Below, piece by piece: positions 36,134-43,331 of a stretch of 64,000 nt of DNA. Source of the stretch: Flavobacterium sp. MDT1-60. Its GTDB lineage: Bacteria; Bacteroidota; Bacteroidia; Flavobacteriales; Flavobacteriaceae. A program made the position numbers and the translations under genes. The notes under the pieces are model-generated. The model made no database searches. It was not told the origin of the DNA and worked only from the letters and a program-made list of their open reading frames with translations. Within the stretch, counting starts at the first letter, position 1. Each line of letters begins with the position of its first letter. The stretch is from NCBI RefSeq assembly GCF_014844035.1, contig NZ_CP062159.1:2170001-2234000 (forward strand). Direction: 5' to 3'.

Positions 36134-36211
36134 AGTCCCGCTGTCCGCTATATCTTTTGTAGTCTCGTTCTTCAAACGAGATCACAAAAGGATATCACTC
36201 CCATCGGGGCT
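36134..36211. repeat. Extended palindromic element (TAGCCCCGATG...AGCGGGACT family)
   Basis: Ends AGTCCCG (36134-36140) and CGGGGCT (36205-36211) pair. Inside, ATATCTTTTGT pairs with ACAAAAGGATAT with one bulge, and TCTCGTT pairs with AACGAGA at the tip. The minus strand shows the conserved AAAAGATATAGCGGACAGCG block. The same GATAGCCCGAC-type block occurs in the element at 39061-39178. From memory such units are scattered in flavobacterial genomes. Confidence 0.75.
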
Positions 36212-36262
36212 AGCGATTACGTTTCTTTTTCATAAGAACCAGGAAAACGAATTCGCAGAAAT

Positions 36263-36379
36263 TTATTGTCTTACAAAATACAAATCACTACCATCGACAT
36301 AAGATTGTCCTAAAGCCATTTCCCCCTGAGCAGAAACAGAATACGGCCATTTGGAATCAATTTTTTCATAATAATTATT
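36263..36379 (-). pseudogene. C-terminal gene remnant, family unknown
   Basis: On the minus strand the frame from about 36379 to the TAA at 36263-36265 reads NYYEKIDSKWPYSVSAQGEM followed by ALGQSYVDGSDLYFVRQ. It looks like real protein (aromatic and charged residues well placed) but has no start, and a stop lies directly upstream in frame. It appears to be the 3' end of a gene whose 5' part was lost. It lies 64 bp beyond the inverted repeat that bounds the lipoprotein unit 36443-37241. Confidence 0.55.
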
Positions 36380-36442
36380 TTACTCGTTCGTATTTTGAAA
36401 TTAAGCAGTCTCCTATTGCCCAAATCCCTTATAGCGTTTGTT

Positions 36443-37241
36443 GTTAGCAGTAGGTGTTTTAATTATACTCAAATGTTTCTTTATAAATTAAATTTCTGTT
36501 GTTTGTTAAAGTAATTATTCTATTATTTGAATCTAAAGTATTTTGGTAGCCATAATGTGTAAGAGGAAATGTATAATCTGTTTCTTCATAAGGATACGCT
36601 TTTTCTATGGCAAAGAAGTTTTTGAAATATGGTTTGTAATCTAATCTTAAAACTCCTATTGATTTAATTAAGTTCATTGGATTTGCTATACTTTTATTGT
36701 AATTTAAATATTCAACAAAAACTTCGTTTTGATTTTCTATTGAAACTACATTTCCATTAGTGTCATAATTATATTTATGATTTTTAATATTTCCATTGAT
36801 GTAGCCATCATTATATTCAATTAAATTTTCATTATTAAATTTAAAATCTGAAATTTTTTGATTTGATTCATTATACAATTCAGCAACATTCCCGTTCCAA
36901 TTTATATAACAAAATATTTGACCATTTCTTATTTCTTTTATAAGCTTTCCTTGGTTATTGTATTCAAATGTACTTTTGTAATTGAATTGAGGATTTAAAT
37001 AATTTGTAAAAGTTTCGGATAATACTTTTCCATCACTATCAAAAGTATATTCTTGACTGTATATAGTATCAAAACTTTCAACATCTTCTGCTACAGTATA
37101 TTTCATTGCAGAAACTTGGATTGCATTTTCGACAACTTCTTCATCATTGTTACAACTAATTAGTAAAATGAAACTGAATAAAATTAGAGTTCTTTTCATT
37201 ATTTCTATTTTTTGGTTATGTTTCTTCCAATTACTGCTAAC
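36443..37241. repeat. 10-bp inverted repeats bounding a single lipoprotein gene
   Basis: GTTAGCAGTA (36443-36452) and TACTGCTAAC (37232-37241) are perfect inverted repeats 779 bp apart. The unit between them contains exactly one gene with its leader. The outer side at 36431 continues as TAGCGTTTGTTGTTAGC, itself partly palindromic. No transposase is inside. Confidence 0.6.
36459..37199 (-). CDS. Lipoprotein with YD-like repeats
   Basis: A 246-residue lipoprotein. The ATG at 37199 gives MKRTLILFSFILLISCNNDE with the lipobox ISC (Cys16). The mature part has tandem YD/RHS-like motifs: YTFDSDGKVLSETF, FEYNNQGKLIKEIRNG, FKFNNENLIEYNDG, YNYDTNGNVVSIENQNE. Such repeats form a beta-shell in Rhs toxins, but in short Bacteroidota lipoproteins their role is unknown. 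The gene is bounded by inverted repeats GTTAGCAGTA/TACTGCTAAC. It is followed downstream by a gene remnant. Confidence 0.78.
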   Translation of the reverse strand: MKRTLILFSFILLISCNNDEEVVENAIQVSAMKYTVAEDVESFDTIYSQEYTFDSDGKVLSETFTNYLNPQFNYKSTFEYNNQGKLIKEIRNGQIFCYINWNGNVAELYNESNQKISDFKFNNENLIEYNDGYINGNIKNHKYNYDTNGNVVSIENQNEVFVEYLNYNKSIANPMNLIKSIGVLRLDYKPYFKNFFAIEKAYPYEETDYTFPLTHYGYQNTLDSNNRIITLTNNRNLIYKETFEYN

Positions 37242-37273
37242 TGTCCAATTTGAAAGCAAGAAGATATAATAAT

Positions 37274-37705
37274 TTATTTTACCCTTACGTATTTTGATGT
37301 AGAACAGTCAAAACATTCGTCAGTTAAAATCAAATTTTCACCATTAATTTCAATTAAGCGATCAATAAAGTATTCTTGAGTAATGGAAAGTCCTTTGTCT
37401 ATAACAAGCATTTCTTTTTCACCGCCAAAAATGGATGGTTTAGTTTTTATCAAAAATTGCTGTTCGCGCGACAATTTTCCATTAATATAAATTCTAAGAA
37501 TAGAACCCGAAAATTCAATTTCTTTTTTTTCATTTAAAGTAGCCTGAGTAGGACCGCCAAAACCCCCAGTCGTAGAAACGCATAACCATCGTCCTTCCAG
37601 ATTTTTCTCCGTTGTAGTATTGGTATTGGCATTTTTAATGGTGTCTTCGCTACTATTACAGGAAATAAAAATTAGAACAAGAAACAATAAGAAATATTTT
37701 TTCAT
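37274..37705 (-). CDS. Small lipoprotein, possibly lipocalin-like
   Basis: A 143-residue lipoprotein (MKKYFLLFLVLIFISCNSSE, lipid-bearing Cys16). After a Thr/Asn-rich linker the domain runs LEGRWLCVSTTGGFGG, IEFSGSILRIYINGKLSREQ, KEMLVIDKGLSITQEYFIDR and LILTDECFDCSTSKYVRVK. The LEGRW opening and closing strands suggest a small lipocalin-like or META-like barrel, but this is not certain. A CxxC pair is near the end. Confidence 0.7.
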   Translation of the reverse strand: MKKYFLLFLVLIFISCNSSEDTIKNANTNTTTEKNLEGRWLCVSTTGGFGGPTQATLNEKKEIEFSGSILRIYINGKLSREQQFLIKTKPSIFGGEKEMLVIDKGLSITQEYFIDRLIEINGENLILTDECFDCSTSKYVRVK

Positions 37706-37836
37706 GGGTTAAAATTTATATCGGTTTAACTAATAGATGTAAATTTTGTTAAATGGTTGCGTATGAAGCGGGTGATTTCTTAAAATTATATAATTTATTT
37801 GAATTACTTGTTTTGTAAATCACTTTGATAGTGTTT

Positions 37837-38466
37837 CTAAACTGATAAAACAGCCGGAGTCGGGTCGTTTTCCTTGATTCTGATCTTACATATTTTTTCA
37901 ATCTCATAAACATTTTCAATTGCCGAAATGTAAAGAATATCCGGTACAAATTTATCTGATTCGTTTTTTCGACTTTGTAGTTTTCCTGTTCTTAATTCGT
38001 ATTCTAAATCACCAAAATTATTTTTAGCGTTTATTTTCACATTACCGGAAAACTGTTCCCAATCTGTGATAGTTGATTTTCCATTTCGATACTGAATCAT
38101 TCGGGTTTCTGTTCCAATAAAATAACCTCCTTTTTGAAAAAAGGAATAAACAGAGGAAATGATAAGTCCGACTCCAACGATTACAAACAGGCCTATAATC
38201 ATACCCGGTACTATCAACTCGCCCAAATCATCCCAGCTTGCCGTAACCGGCACATCGTTGGATGTAAAATGTACTTCTTCATTTTTAAGTAAAGGACCGA
38301 AGAAAGCAACAACAAAAATGCTGACAAAAGCACAATAAGCAATGCTGAAAATAAGACGCTCGACTGATTTACCAAGAGGTAAATTTCGTTTTGCTTTTAT
38401 AGAAAATTCAACTTTTTCATTTTCAATTAGTTTTTTAAGATCGATTGGTAATTCTGTTAAAATCAT
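37837..38466 (-). CDS. Membrane protein of unknown function
   Basis: A 209-residue protein with two hydrophobic regions, LIFSIAYCAFVSIFVVAFFG (about 38-57) and VPGMIIGLFVIVGVGLIISS (about 86-105). They are separated by a loop with NDVPVTASWDDLGEL, and a soluble C-terminal half follows (GGYFIGTETRMIQYRNGKST). The C-terminal part resembles a PH-like domain as in other flavobacterial membrane proteins, without a firm assignment. It lies 131 bp upstream of the lipoprotein gene in the same direction. Confidence 0.65.
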   Translation of the reverse strand: MILTELPIDLKKLIENEKVEFSIKAKRNLPLGKSVERLIFSIAYCAFVSIFVVAFFGPLLKNEEVHFTSNDVPVTASWDDLGELIVPGMIIGLFVIVGVGLIISSVYSFFQKGGYFIGTETRMIQYRNGKSTITDWEQFSGNVKINAKNNFGDLEYELRTGKLQSRKNESDKFVPDILYISAIENVYEIEKICKIRIKENDPTPAVLSV

Positions 38467-38530
38467 TTTTTGCGATTTAGTTTTTGGTTGAGGTAAATTC
38501 CTGGCTATTATTAAAGTAGAGGTTATTTCA

Positions 38531-38920
38531 TTATTTCAATCGCTCTAAAACTCCTTTGCGTTTGACAATGTTTTTATAATCCCATTGTATTGCTCTTGCT
38601 TTTGTGATCCAACGTTCTAAATCTTCTTTAATGATTTGTTCAACTGAAGTATAACGGAATTCAGCTGCTTTAAAAGAACCTTCATTTGCCAATTTTTCTT
38701 CCTCAAATGATTGTCCGCTCCAAAAGAGTAAACGAACATTGTTTTTTAGTTTACTGTAACCAACAATTGGATTTCCATCCAGAAACCAAACCGGATGTGC
38801 GTGCCAGATTTTATTTTCGGCATCCGGAAGATTTTCATTTATTATTATGGCAAGCTGATTGCAGATTTCTTTATCTGAATCACTTTGAGAATTGTTATAA
38901 TCTTGTACGGTTGCATTCAT
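38531..38920 (-). CDS. DUF1801 protein, copy 3
   Basis: A 129-residue DUF1801/YdhG-like protein. Family blocks are ICNQLAIIINENLPDAENKI, WHAHPVWFLDGNPIVGYSKL, VRLLFWSGQSFEEEKL and the C-terminal YTSVEQIIKEDLERWITKA. It belongs to the same superfamily as the genes at 25084 and 30841 but is a distinct branch. The function is unknown. Confidence 0.82.
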   Translation of the reverse strand: MNATVQDYNNSQSDSDKEICNQLAIIINENLPDAENKIWHAHPVWFLDGNPIVGYSKLKNNVRLLFWSGQSFEEEKLANEGSFKAAEFRYTSVEQIIKEDLERWITKARAIQWDYKNIVKRKGVLERLK

Positions 38921-39060
38921 CTTAATAAGCTTTTTAGTTTCTTAATTTGTTGAATTTGTTGCTTTTGGTTTAATTCTGAAATTAATGCTTTGAGCTAAAT
39001 TAATCTTTTTTTTATTACAAAAATTAGGGATAAAAAGAACTTCTTATGAAAATGAGTGTT

Positions 39061-39178
39061 GCGTGAGGGATAGGAGCTTGCTACCGAAGTAGCACGGATA
39101 GCCCGACACCAGCCTGATAAAAGGGCGTATACATATAAAGTAATTTGCCCTTTTATCGGGATGGTGACACGCCCTAAT
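39061..39178. repeat. Repeat element GCGTGAGGGATAG ... GATAGCCCGAC
   Basis: The unit starts GCGTGAGGGATAGGAGC, has a small hairpin GCTAC/GTAGC, the block CACGGATAGCCCGACACC, then a 14-bp stem (39113-39126 with 39147-39160, CCTGATAAAAGGGC type, one G-U pair) and ends near GTGACACGCCC. It shares the AGCGGATAGC-type block with the element at 36134-36211. Confidence 0.7.
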
Positions 39179-39182
39179 AAAA

Positions 39183-39210
39183 AATCCGACTTGCTTTCAC
39201 AAATCGGATT
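39183..39210 (-). terminator. Terminator, AATCCGACTTGC family, copy 1
   Basis: AATCCGA (39183-39189) and TCGGATT (39204-39210) enclose CTTGCTTTCACAAA. It follows the minus-strand carbonic anhydrase gene, with the A-run 39179-39184 as U-tract. Copies 2 and 3 at 41475 and 43569 are identical over the hairpin. Confidence 0.85.
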
Positions 39211-39233
39211 TTGATATTATACCTGAATTCAAA

Positions 39234-39893
39234 TTACAACTGAACTACTTTTCCGGTGTGTACATCATATCGCATAGCAACAATTTTTACCTGATGTTCT
39301 TTTACGATTGGATTGTCCTGAATTAACTTTACAGAATGCACGATATTGGCATTAATTGCTCCCAAATAGTTAGTTGCTTTTGGAGTTGTTTTATCGGCAT
39401 CAATTTCTTCTTTTTCCTGTGAAATCGTTTCAACGATATTATCAATATGATTGAAGTGCTTTTTATAAGAACCATCTTTATCGTTGATGTACGCTTTTAT
39501 TGCGCCACATTCAGTGTGACCTAAAACAACAATTAATTTGGAGTCTAAATGCTCAACAGCATATTCGATACTTCCCATATCGATATCAGAAATTAGATTT
39601 CCGGCATTTCTAATTACGAACAAGTCTCCAATTCCCTGATCAAATACAATTTCAGGTGAAACACGACTGTCTGAGCATGTAATCACAACAGCAAATGGTT
39701 TTTGCCCATCCTGATTAGCCAGAACTGTTTTTTTGTTTTGATGCGGATGAACTGATTTTCCGTTTAGGAATCTTTCGTTACCTGTGGTTAATTGTTCTAA
39801 AGAAGTTAAGTCTTTCTCTTCTGTTGGCTTGTGTTTTTTGCAGCCAATTACAGAAAAAATGATAAGAGCAAGTATTGCAATCTTTGTTTTCAT
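39234..39893 (-). CDS. Beta-class carbonic anhydrase, lipoprotein form
   Basis: Interconverts CO2 and bicarbonate. The 219 residues start with a lipoprotein signal (MKTKIAILALIIFSVIGCKK, Cys18), so the enzyme is predicted on the periplasmic side of a membrane, unlike the usual cytosolic beta enzymes. Zinc and catalytic residues are present: Cys73-x-Asp75-x-Arg77 in CSDSRVSPE, and the His/Cys pair in LGHTECGAIKAY. VIRNAGNLISDIDMGSIEYA is also typical. It is a single gene with its own terminator. A possible -7 element TAATTTTG lies at 39945-39952. Confidence 0.93.
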   Translation of the reverse strand: MKTKIAILALIIFSVIGCKKHKPTEEKDLTSLEQLTTGNERFLNGKSVHPHQNKKTVLANQDGQKPFAVVITCSDSRVSPEIVFDQGIGDLFVIRNAGNLISDIDMGSIEYAVEHLDSKLIVVLGHTECGAIKAYINDKDGSYKKHFNHIDNIVETISQEKEEIDADKTTPKATNYLGAINANIVHSVKLIQDNPIVKEHQVKIVAMRYDVHTGKVVQL

Positions 39894-40006
39894 TTTATGA
39901 TTTTTTAAATTATGTTTTATTCAGTGTTCTAGCATAGAACCGTGCAAAATTATTTTGCTTTTACATACTAATTAGCCACAGGACGTTTTTATTGTATCAA
40001 TTAAAT

Positions 40007-40906
40007 CTATTTTTTAAATGAGTTGAAAGTGGCTGAAATATTGGAGACGAATTCTTTTGTGTATTGTCCGGTTGGGTCTAAATCGGGATCTAAAATGGTT
40101 ATTTCGAGTCCACTTAATTTCTCACTTTGAAATAGGTAAGAGGTAAGTTCGTTAAATTCAGTGTAAGTTAAACCATCAGGGGTTCGGCTGTCTACACACG
40201 GCATAATTGAATCGTTTAAGACGTCTGCATCGATATGAAGCCAAAAACCGTCCAGATTCTTTGCTGCAATTTCTGATAGAAAAGAATTAATACAATTTTT
40301 AATGCCTTGTTTGCGCAACATTTCAAGACTTAAATAAGTGGCTGTAGAATTCCGAATCTCATTTTCGTATTCCTCATCATATTCGCGATTGCCTACGCAC
40401 CAAAGGTTTTCTTCTTTTATATATGGAGATAAATTTAGAATATCGGTTAATTTTTTATGTCCGTTTCCGGTAACAACAGAAGCTGCCATTCCGCCAACCC
40501 CACCAGTATCAGACAAGGAAATGTCCATGAAATCAGTATGTCCATCAAGATAGAATAAACCATAATTTCCTTTTTGTTTTAACGCAATGGCTGATCCTAA
40601 AAGAATACTGCAATCTCCCCCAATTATAAAAGGAAATTTATTTTGAGTTAGTAAGTTATTGATTAAATAAGCTTGTTCTCTCGCATATTCAACCAGGGAA
40701 TTCGCATTGAGAATTTGTGTTTCGGGATCCTTGATATTTGAATATTTTGGTGGATCAATTCTGATGATGTCTTTATGTGAAATGAATTTATGCAAATTGT
40801 GTTTCCATAACCAGTCTGGTAATTTTTTTACGCCAGGTTGTTTTCCGGGTTGAGGTTCTTTTAAGCCTAGGTTCGACGGAAATTCGACAATGCACAGTTC
40901 TTTCAT
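40007..40906 (-). CDS. Arginase/agmatinase/formiminoglutamase family hydrolase
   Basis: A 299-residue ureohydrolase-family enzyme. The manganese ligands are in FIIGGDCSILLGSAIAL, LFYLDGHTDFMDIS and the pair HIDADVLN (DxD) with PCVDSRTPDGLTYTEF. All six expected ligand positions seem present. Substrate choice (arginine, agmatine, formiminoglutamate, guanidinobutyrate) cannot be read from sequence. The gap to the carbonic anhydrase gene downstream is 113 bp. It lies in tandem with the SymE-like gene upstream (37 bp), perhaps by chance. Confidence 0.9.
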   Translation of the reverse strand: MKELCIVEFPSNLGLKEPQPGKQPGVKKLPDWLWKHNLHKFISHKDIIRIDPPKYSNIKDPETQILNANSLVEYAREQAYLINNLLTQNKFPFIIGGDCSILLGSAIALKQKGNYGLFYLDGHTDFMDISLSDTGGVGGMAASVVTGNGHKKLTDILNLSPYIKEENLWCVGNREYDEEYENEIRNSTATYLSLEMLRKQGIKNCINSFLSEIAAKNLDGFWLHIDADVLNDSIMPCVDSRTPDGLTYTEFNELTSYLFQSEKLSGLEITILDPDLDPTGQYTKEFVSNISATFNSFKK

Positions 40907-40943
40907 GAAATTTTATTTGACTATAAAGTTATTAAAATATGTT

Positions 40944-41138
40944 TCAGTTTTTTTCTTTGTTAATAGTAATTGTCAGCTTGTTTTTCTTTTGTTTGATATT
41001 TACCATTTGACCTTCCTTAAAACCAAGTTTATTAAGCCATTTACCTTGTAGTTTTATTACAGGAATTGTTGTGCATGTATGTGTTCTGGTTTGGTATTTG
41101 GTATGAATTTTTAGTTTTCTTGAATTTTCAATTGTCAT
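40944..41138 (-). CDS. SymE-like toxin family protein (AbrB fold)
   Basis: A 64-residue basic protein of the SymE family, small toxins or RNA-associated proteins with an AbrB-like fold. The start chosen is the ATG at 41138 (MTIENSRKLKIHTKYQTRTH), because the longer frame to 41180 lacks a coding look and runs through the promoter. The conserved end is PVIKLQGKWLNKLGFKEGQM followed by VNIKQKKNKLTITI. In E. coli SymE is held in check by the antisense RNA SymR. Here a divergent XRE regulator sits 88 bases away instead, and three operators lie between them. The first operator covers the symE start codon. Toxicity is not shown. Confidence 0.8.
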   Translation of the reverse strand: MTIENSRKLKIHTKYQTRTHTCTTIPVIKLQGKWLNKLGFKEGQMVNIKQKKNKLTITINKEKN

Positions 41139-41219
41139 ATATTTGTATGACAAATATAAAACAAAAAACAGATTTGTCAATTTTTAATATGACAAAATTG
41201 TCAGCAAATTATATGACAT
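41132..41219. promoter_or_regulatory. Triple operator TTGTCA-N10-TGACA(A/T) between symE and the XRE gene
   Basis: Three 22-bp inverted repeats have identical architecture: O1 41132-41153, O2 41174-41195 and O3 41198-41219, each TTGTCA, ten bases, then TGACAA (TGACAT in O3). O1 overlaps the SymE-family start codon and the -7 element, O2 covers its -33 element, and O3 ends 7 bases before the XRE start codon. Spacing O1-O2 is 42 bp (four helical turns) and O2-O3 is 24 bp. The XRE protein is the likely ligand. Confidence 0.82.
41151..41180 (-). promoter_or_regulatory. Promoter of the SymE-like gene
   Basis: On the minus strand TTG (41178-41180), 19 bases, then TATATTTG (41151-41158) matches the Bacteroidota consensus. 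The -7 element lies 13 bases from the ATG at 41138, leaving almost no leader. Both elements are inside operators O1 and O2. Confidence 0.7.
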
Positions 41220-41226
41220 TTGATTT

Positions 41227-41442
41227 ATGACGAGAGATATATTAAAAAAGAAAATAGGTCAACGAATTATTAAATTACGAGAAGAAAAGGGTTGGAGTCA
41301 GTCAGATTTGGCGAGAGCTTGTCTTAAAGACCGCCAATCTATAGAAAAACTTGAAAACGGAAAAGTTAATCCAACAATATATAGTTTGCTAGAAGTTGCA
41401 AATGCTTTAGAGATTTCACTATCTAAATTGGTTGATTTCTAA
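41227..41442 (+). CDS. XRE-family transcriptional regulator
   Basis: A 71-residue protein that is little more than one HTH_3 domain. The helices are KKKIGQRIIKLREEKGWSQS, DLARACLKDRQSIEKLENGK and the closing VNPTIYSLLEVANALEISLS. It is read divergently from the SymE-like gene and most probably binds the three operators between them, repressing both. Its own start is 7 bases from operator O3, so autorepression is likely. It could act as the antitoxin-like partner. It ends before a shared terminator at 41475-41502. Confidence 0.88.
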   Translation: MTRDILKKKIGQRIIKLREEKGWSQSDLARACLKDRQSIEKLENGKVNPTIYSLLEVANALEISLSKLVDF

Positions 41443-41474
41443 TAGTGGCTTTCCGGAAATATGATTTAATAAAA

Positions 41475-41502
41475 AATCCGACTTGCTTTCACAAATCGGA
41501 TT
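41475..41502. terminator. Terminator, AATCCGACTTGC family, copy 2 (bidirectional)
   Basis: Same 28-nt hairpin as 39183-39210, between the convergent XRE gene and the minus-strand DUF1254 gene. The A-run before it serves the minus strand; the plus strand has only a short T-run. Confidence 0.8.
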
Positions 41503-41522
41503 AATACTATTTAAGTATATTT

Positions 41523-43013
41523 TTAATTTACTTTTATAACTGCTGGTGGCGTCCATTCATTTTTTATAGTTTTTTCCTGTGGTCCATAGCATCTGAAATA
41601 TAAGCAGAAAATACCTTTAGGAGCAGGTAACCAGTTGGCTTTTTTAGTGCCTTTAGGTTCCGAATTTTGTACATACAATGTTAATGAGCCGTCGGTATTA
41701 TATTTTAGATCCTTATTTTTTGTACCCAACGAATAACGTTTTAAAGGATTGGGAGAGAAAAAGTGGTGTTCATCATACAAAGTGAGGGACCAAAAACCAT
41801 CTACCGGGGGCATTTTATCTTTTGCAAAAGTTACGGTATATTGTTTTGTACCGCTCAATCTTGCACCTTGCGAATCAAGATCCTGATAAAAGTATTTTGT
41901 TTCTGCACCAGCGTTTACGAGTATGTTTGATTTTGCAATTGCTGTTCGTGTAAAATAATCTGTTCCAAAGGCAGCGCAGTTATTGGCGGTAGACCAATTA
42001 TCGGCTAGCGGTATTCCCCAGTTGCGAAACTGCAATAATGGATCTATTAATTCCTTGTCAGCTTTAAAGGCTTCTTCTATCATTGCTTTTTTTAGTGCGG
42101 GATCTTTTTTTGCAGCTTCAATTACAGCAAGTATTTGAGCATAACGCGATTCTTCGCCCGGCAAAGGCGGTGCATCTTTTAGCACCATGGGAAGTTCATC
42201 GAAAAATTTATCAGGAAATACCCATTTGGTTTCGCCTGAGTCACCATCTTTTGTAGGCGACCCCAGAGAAGGAAGTTTGCTCCAATCCTGCTTTTTCATC
42301 TTGCCATCAAATTTATCCAATGCATATACATCAATAGCATTAATTATGCCTTGAATTGCTTTTTTGTCTTCAGGAGTATCATCCTGAAATACTCGTGGTA
42401 CAATGAATGCTGTTCCCGTTTTGCTGCGAAACATTTTTGTAATTCCTTTCGGTACATCGCCTTTCCAGTTAGGACCAACAAGTAGGTAGAAACCGGGTTT
42501 GGTTCCATACATTTTACCTAGTTGGGCAAAAGCATCAGTTCTCAGGTCAACTACCTGGTAAACCCAAAATCGGTCTCCAAAATCTGGCACTTGCACTACC
42601 ACAGGAGTTTCATCAAGTGCAGCAATGGCGGCACCATACACTACATCCTGATTTGGGCACGCAACCCAACGTTGCTCGGGTTGTATATAATCGTGCAGCA
42701 TGGCTAAAGTATTAAGCGGAGCAAAAGGCAAAACACCATTCATTAATCCAACTTTTGGCGCCTGTTTAAAAGCGAGGCGGCGATTGTAAATGTTTTCCAT
42801 AGGCCATGCCCAGAAATAGGCATCTTGTGCTACCTGTCTTGCATACGCTTCAGTAATCTTTACGGAGGTATCTGGCCCGGGTGGCAATACTGACTTATTT
42901 GAGGTTGTGCTGTCAAGCTTTGTAGAAGTTGATAAGGTAGTTTCTGTATTTTTGTTTTGATTGCAAGATGCGAGAGCAAAAATGACAATCATTGATATAA
43001 GTCTCTTTTTCAT
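41523..43013 (-). CDS. DUF1254/DUF1214 lipoprotein
   Basis: A 496-residue protein with an N-terminal DUF1254 domain (AYARQVAQDAYFWAWPMENI, LNTLAMLHDYIQPEQRWVAC, PDFGDRFWVYQVVDLRTDAF) and a C-terminal DUF1214 domain (PPVDGFWSLTLYDEHHFFSP, GSLTLYVQNSEPKGTKKANW). The start is the ATG at 43013, giving the lipoprotein signal MKKRLISMIVIFALASCNQN (Cys17). The family is common in environmental bacteria, often as tandem pairs; the function is unknown. A truncated DUF1214 copy sits directly upstream (43052-43331). Confidence 0.88.
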   Translation of the reverse strand: MKKRLISMIVIFALASCNQNKNTETTLSTSTKLDSTTSNKSVLPPGPDTSVKITEAYARQVAQDAYFWAWPMENIYNRRLAFKQAPKVGLMNGVLPFAPLNTLAMLHDYIQPEQRWVACPNQDVVYGAAIAALDETPVVVQVPDFGDRFWVYQVVDLRTDAFAQLGKMYGTKPGFYLLVGPNWKGDVPKGITKMFRSKTGTAFIVPRVFQDDTPEDKKAIQGIINAIDVYALDKFDGKMKKQDWSKLPSLGSPTKDGDSGETKWVFPDKFFDELPMVLKDAPPLPGEESRYAQILAVIEAAKKDPALKKAMIEEAFKADKELIDPLLQFRNWGIPLADNWSTANNCAAFGTDYFTRTAIAKSNILVNAGAETKYFYQDLDSQGARLSGTKQYTVTFAKDKMPPVDGFWSLTLYDEHHFFSPNPLKRYSLGTKNKDLKYNTDGSLTLYVQNSEPKGTKKANWLPAPKGIFCLYFRCYGPQEKTIKNEWTPPAVIKVN

Positions 43014-43051
43014 TTTTAAGAATAAATAATTTGTTATTGTAAACACTTAAA

Positions 43052-43331
43052 TTACTTCACTTTTTCAACATCATTCAATTTCAAGGTTTGATCATATAAG
43101 TTTGGTTTAGGGCCATAGAAACGAGCCAATATTTCAAACTTGCCTTTTGGATCTGTTGGCACCCAATTTGATTCGCCGCTTTCAGGTGGAGTTGGACCAA
43201 AATAAAGGTCAACAGAACCATCGCTGTTTGTTTTTAATCCTGGTGTTTGTGAAGAGCGTCCTGCCCATTTTTTATTTCGTATGAAAGTATGTGTATCACG
43301 ATCATAAACTGTCATTGACCAATATTGTTTT
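43052..43331 (-). pseudogene. Truncated DUF1214 copy
   Basis: An open frame of 87 codons (43052-43315) that extends in frame to about 43331 as QYWS before a stop. The reading YWSMTVYDRDTHTFIRNKK, then GLKTNSDGSVDLYFGPTPPE and FEILARFYGPKPNL, aligns with the C-terminal third of the DUF1254/DUF1214 protein just downstream. The N-terminal two thirds are missing. It may still be translated as a small protein from ATG 43315. It is most simply the leftover of a tandem duplicate. Confidence 0.75.

Larger units (their letters stand above)
36005..36458. other. Gene-poor spacer with terminator, palindromic element and gene remnant
   Basis: This 454-bp gap contains no intact gene. It holds the hairpin at 36061-36093, the palindromic element at 36134-36211, an open reading remnant at 36263-36379 and one boundary repeat of the cassette-like unit (36443-36452). 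Confidence 0.75.
38921..39233. other. Intergenic region with palindromic element and terminator
   Basis: No gene is supported in these 313 bases. The first 130 hold nothing recognisable; then comes the repeat element at 39061-39178 and the terminator at 39183-39210. Confidence 0.65.

Noticed and set aside
36443..37241. Classic integron attC sites
   Set aside because: The core GTTAGCA does not fit GTTRRRY and no integrase is visible; only a cassette-like arrangement can be claimed.
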